Shown here: piece by piece, positions 11,279 to 12,297 of the stretch
Layout of the letters: each line of letters opens with the position of its first letter
Numbering within the stretch: position 1 is the first letter of the stretch
Origin: Mxb001 sp964537955
Lineage (GTDB): Bacteria > Actinomycetota > Actinomycetes > S36-B12
DNA: 12,297 nt
Assembly (NCBI GenBank): GCA_964537955.1
Contig: CAZICY010000045.1
Location: 1-12,297, forward strand
Reading direction: 5' to 3'
Position numbers and translations under genes: made by a program
The notes under the pieces: model-generated
The model's database searches: none
What the model saw: only the letters and a program-made list of their open reading frames with translations
Told to the model about the DNA's origin: nothing

Positions 11279-12297
11279 CTACTCCTCGTCGAGGCTGATG
11301 ATCGTGCAGCGGATGTCGGTCATATCCCGCAGCTGCTGCAGGCCGCCCACGCGGCCCCAGCCGGTGCGCGTGCCCCCGGCGCCACCGAAGGGCTGGGCGC
11401 TCTCGAAGTAGTCGGTTGAGTCGTTGACGACGACGCTGCCACATCGCAGGCCTTCGGAGAAGGCGAACGCACGAGATAGCGACTTGGTGAAGACCGCGGC
11501 CTGGAGGCCGAGCGGGTCGGCGTTGGCTGCCGCGAGCATCCCTTCGTCGTCGTCGCAGGCGACGATGGGTACGACGGGCCCGAAGCTCTCCTCACGCGCG
11601 ATGCGCATGGAGTGGTCTACGCCATCGACCACCGTGAACTCGTAGTAGAGGTCCGTGGGAAAGCCGGTTGCACGACTACCGCCGAGTCGCACGTGTGCGC
11701 CCCGCTCGAGTGCATCGGCGATGTGCTCATCCATCTTGGCCGCGGTGGGCGCATTTGCGAGCGGCCCCATGGTCGTCGAGTCGTCGAAGGGATCACCGAG
11801 CACCGCTGCGGCTGCTGCCTCGACGACAGCATCGGCGAAATCGGGCGCAACGCGTCGATCGACGAGCACGCGCTCGGTCGCGCAGCACACCTGTCCGGCA
11901 TTCCAATACGCACCGAAGACCGCAGCCTCCGCGGCAGCGGAGAGATCCGCGTCGGAGCAGACGATCACCGGGCCGTTGCCCGACGCCTCCATGAGAGAGC
12001 GCTTGAGACCGGCAGCGCGCACGATCCGCTCCGCGGTCGCTGACGACCCGACGAAGCCAATCGCGTCGACGCCCGTATGCGTGATGAGGTGCTCGCCCAC
12101 CGCACCGTCACCGGGGATGATGGAGACAAGCCCCTCGGGCACGCCCGCCTCCTCGAGCAACGCGCCCAGTGCCAGGCAGGCGAGCGGCGTGGTGTCCGGC
12201 GGCTTGCACACGACGGCATTGCCGGTCGCCAGCGCCGGCCCAAGGAACTCGCACATGATCATGAGCGGGAAGTTCCACGGCGTGATCGCTGCCCAGA
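11279..12297 (-). CDS. Aldehyde dehydrogenase family protein, N-terminus beyond the window
   Basis: This is the C-terminal two thirds (about 338 residues) of an NAD(P)-dependent aldehyde dehydrogenase, a cytosolic enzyme that oxidises aldehydes to carboxylic acids. The frame enters from the right edge with ITPWNFPL, the family motif with the Asn that stabilises the thiohemiacetal, and does not start at the internal ATG (12262). Further landmarks are FVGSSATAERI (Rossmann glycine loop), LMEASGNGP with the general-base Glu, NAGQVCCATERV with the catalytic Cys, EESFGPV (cofactor-ribose Glu) and FGGAGGTRTGWGR near the end. LMEASGNGP departs from the common LELGGKNP and places it in a GNGP subgroup. 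The substrate cannot be read from the sequence. It has no visible link to the lipoprotein array. Confidence 0.93.
   Translation of the reverse strand, partial: WAAITPWNFPLMIMCEFLGPALATGNAVVCKPPDTTPLACLALGALLEEAGVPEGLVSIIPGDGAVGEHLITHTGVDAIGFVGSSATAERIVRAAGLKRSLMEASGNGPVIVCSDADLSAAAEAAVFGAYWNAGQVCCATERVLVDRRVAPDFADAVVEAAAAAVLGDPFDDSTTMGPLANAPTAAKMDEHIADALERGAHVRLGGSRATGFPTDLYYEFTVVDGVDHSMRIAREESFGPVVPIVACDDDEGMLAAANADPLGLQAAVFTKSLSRAFAFSEGLRCGSVVVNDSTDYFESAQPFGGAGGTRTGWGRVGGLQQLRDMTDIRCTIISLDEE

Overview
The window reads as high-GC Actinomycetota DNA. Support comes from GC-rich third positions, GTG next to ATG starts, lipoboxes of the L-[ST]-A-C-G type and long antisense shadow frames. Nothing here fixes the genus. 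There are no tRNA or rRNA genes, insertion sequences or CRISPR arrays.

Almost the whole window (271-11235) is one gene family: fifteen paralogous secreted lipoproteins. Fourteen lie head to tail on the minus strand and one (10564-11235) diverges on the plus strand at the far end. Fourteen of the fifteen share one plan, and the short 954-1478 is the exception. The plan is a lipoprotein signal peptide ending at a lipobox Cys, a Ser/Ala/Thr-rich tether with APVES or a variant, a C-x-x-GPPAR segment, DG[VF]VG, an N-x-[TS]-G strand, a C-[LRQ]-[LI]-x-x-G strand, DP-x-x-G-Y-P, a third Cys, then RLPDDE-x-AA, DDWARMD and a C-terminal Cys. I do not recognise the family and assign it no function. It appears to be an expanding family of surface-anchored beta-rich proteins.

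The minus-strand array seems to divide into eight transcription units. Each begins with a GGAAC-N17/18-CGTC element (GGAAAC/CGCC in one) that resembles an ECF sigma-factor promoter, placed exactly 8 nt before the first start codon. From upstream to downstream the units are 9814-10470 with 9013-9798, 8333-9016 and 7626-8309; five single genes (6879-7556, 6123-6809, 5364-6053, 4439-5176, 3656-4369); 2939-3586 with 2238-2930; and 1475-2173 with 954-1478 and 271-957. Genes inside the multi-gene units lack this element and instead have a Shine-Dalgarno site or an ATGA stop/start overlap. The five single genes are very similar, recent copies with identical 69-nt spacers, and differ mainly in three loops. 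A 100-N assembly gap (5210-5309) sits in one of these spacers, and the same 18-base sequence lies on both sides of it.

At the left edge (1-140) is the start of a secreted protein that is not a lipoprotein. At the right edge (11279-12297) is most of an aldehyde dehydrogenase, convergent with the last lipoprotein gene and apparently unrelated to the array.
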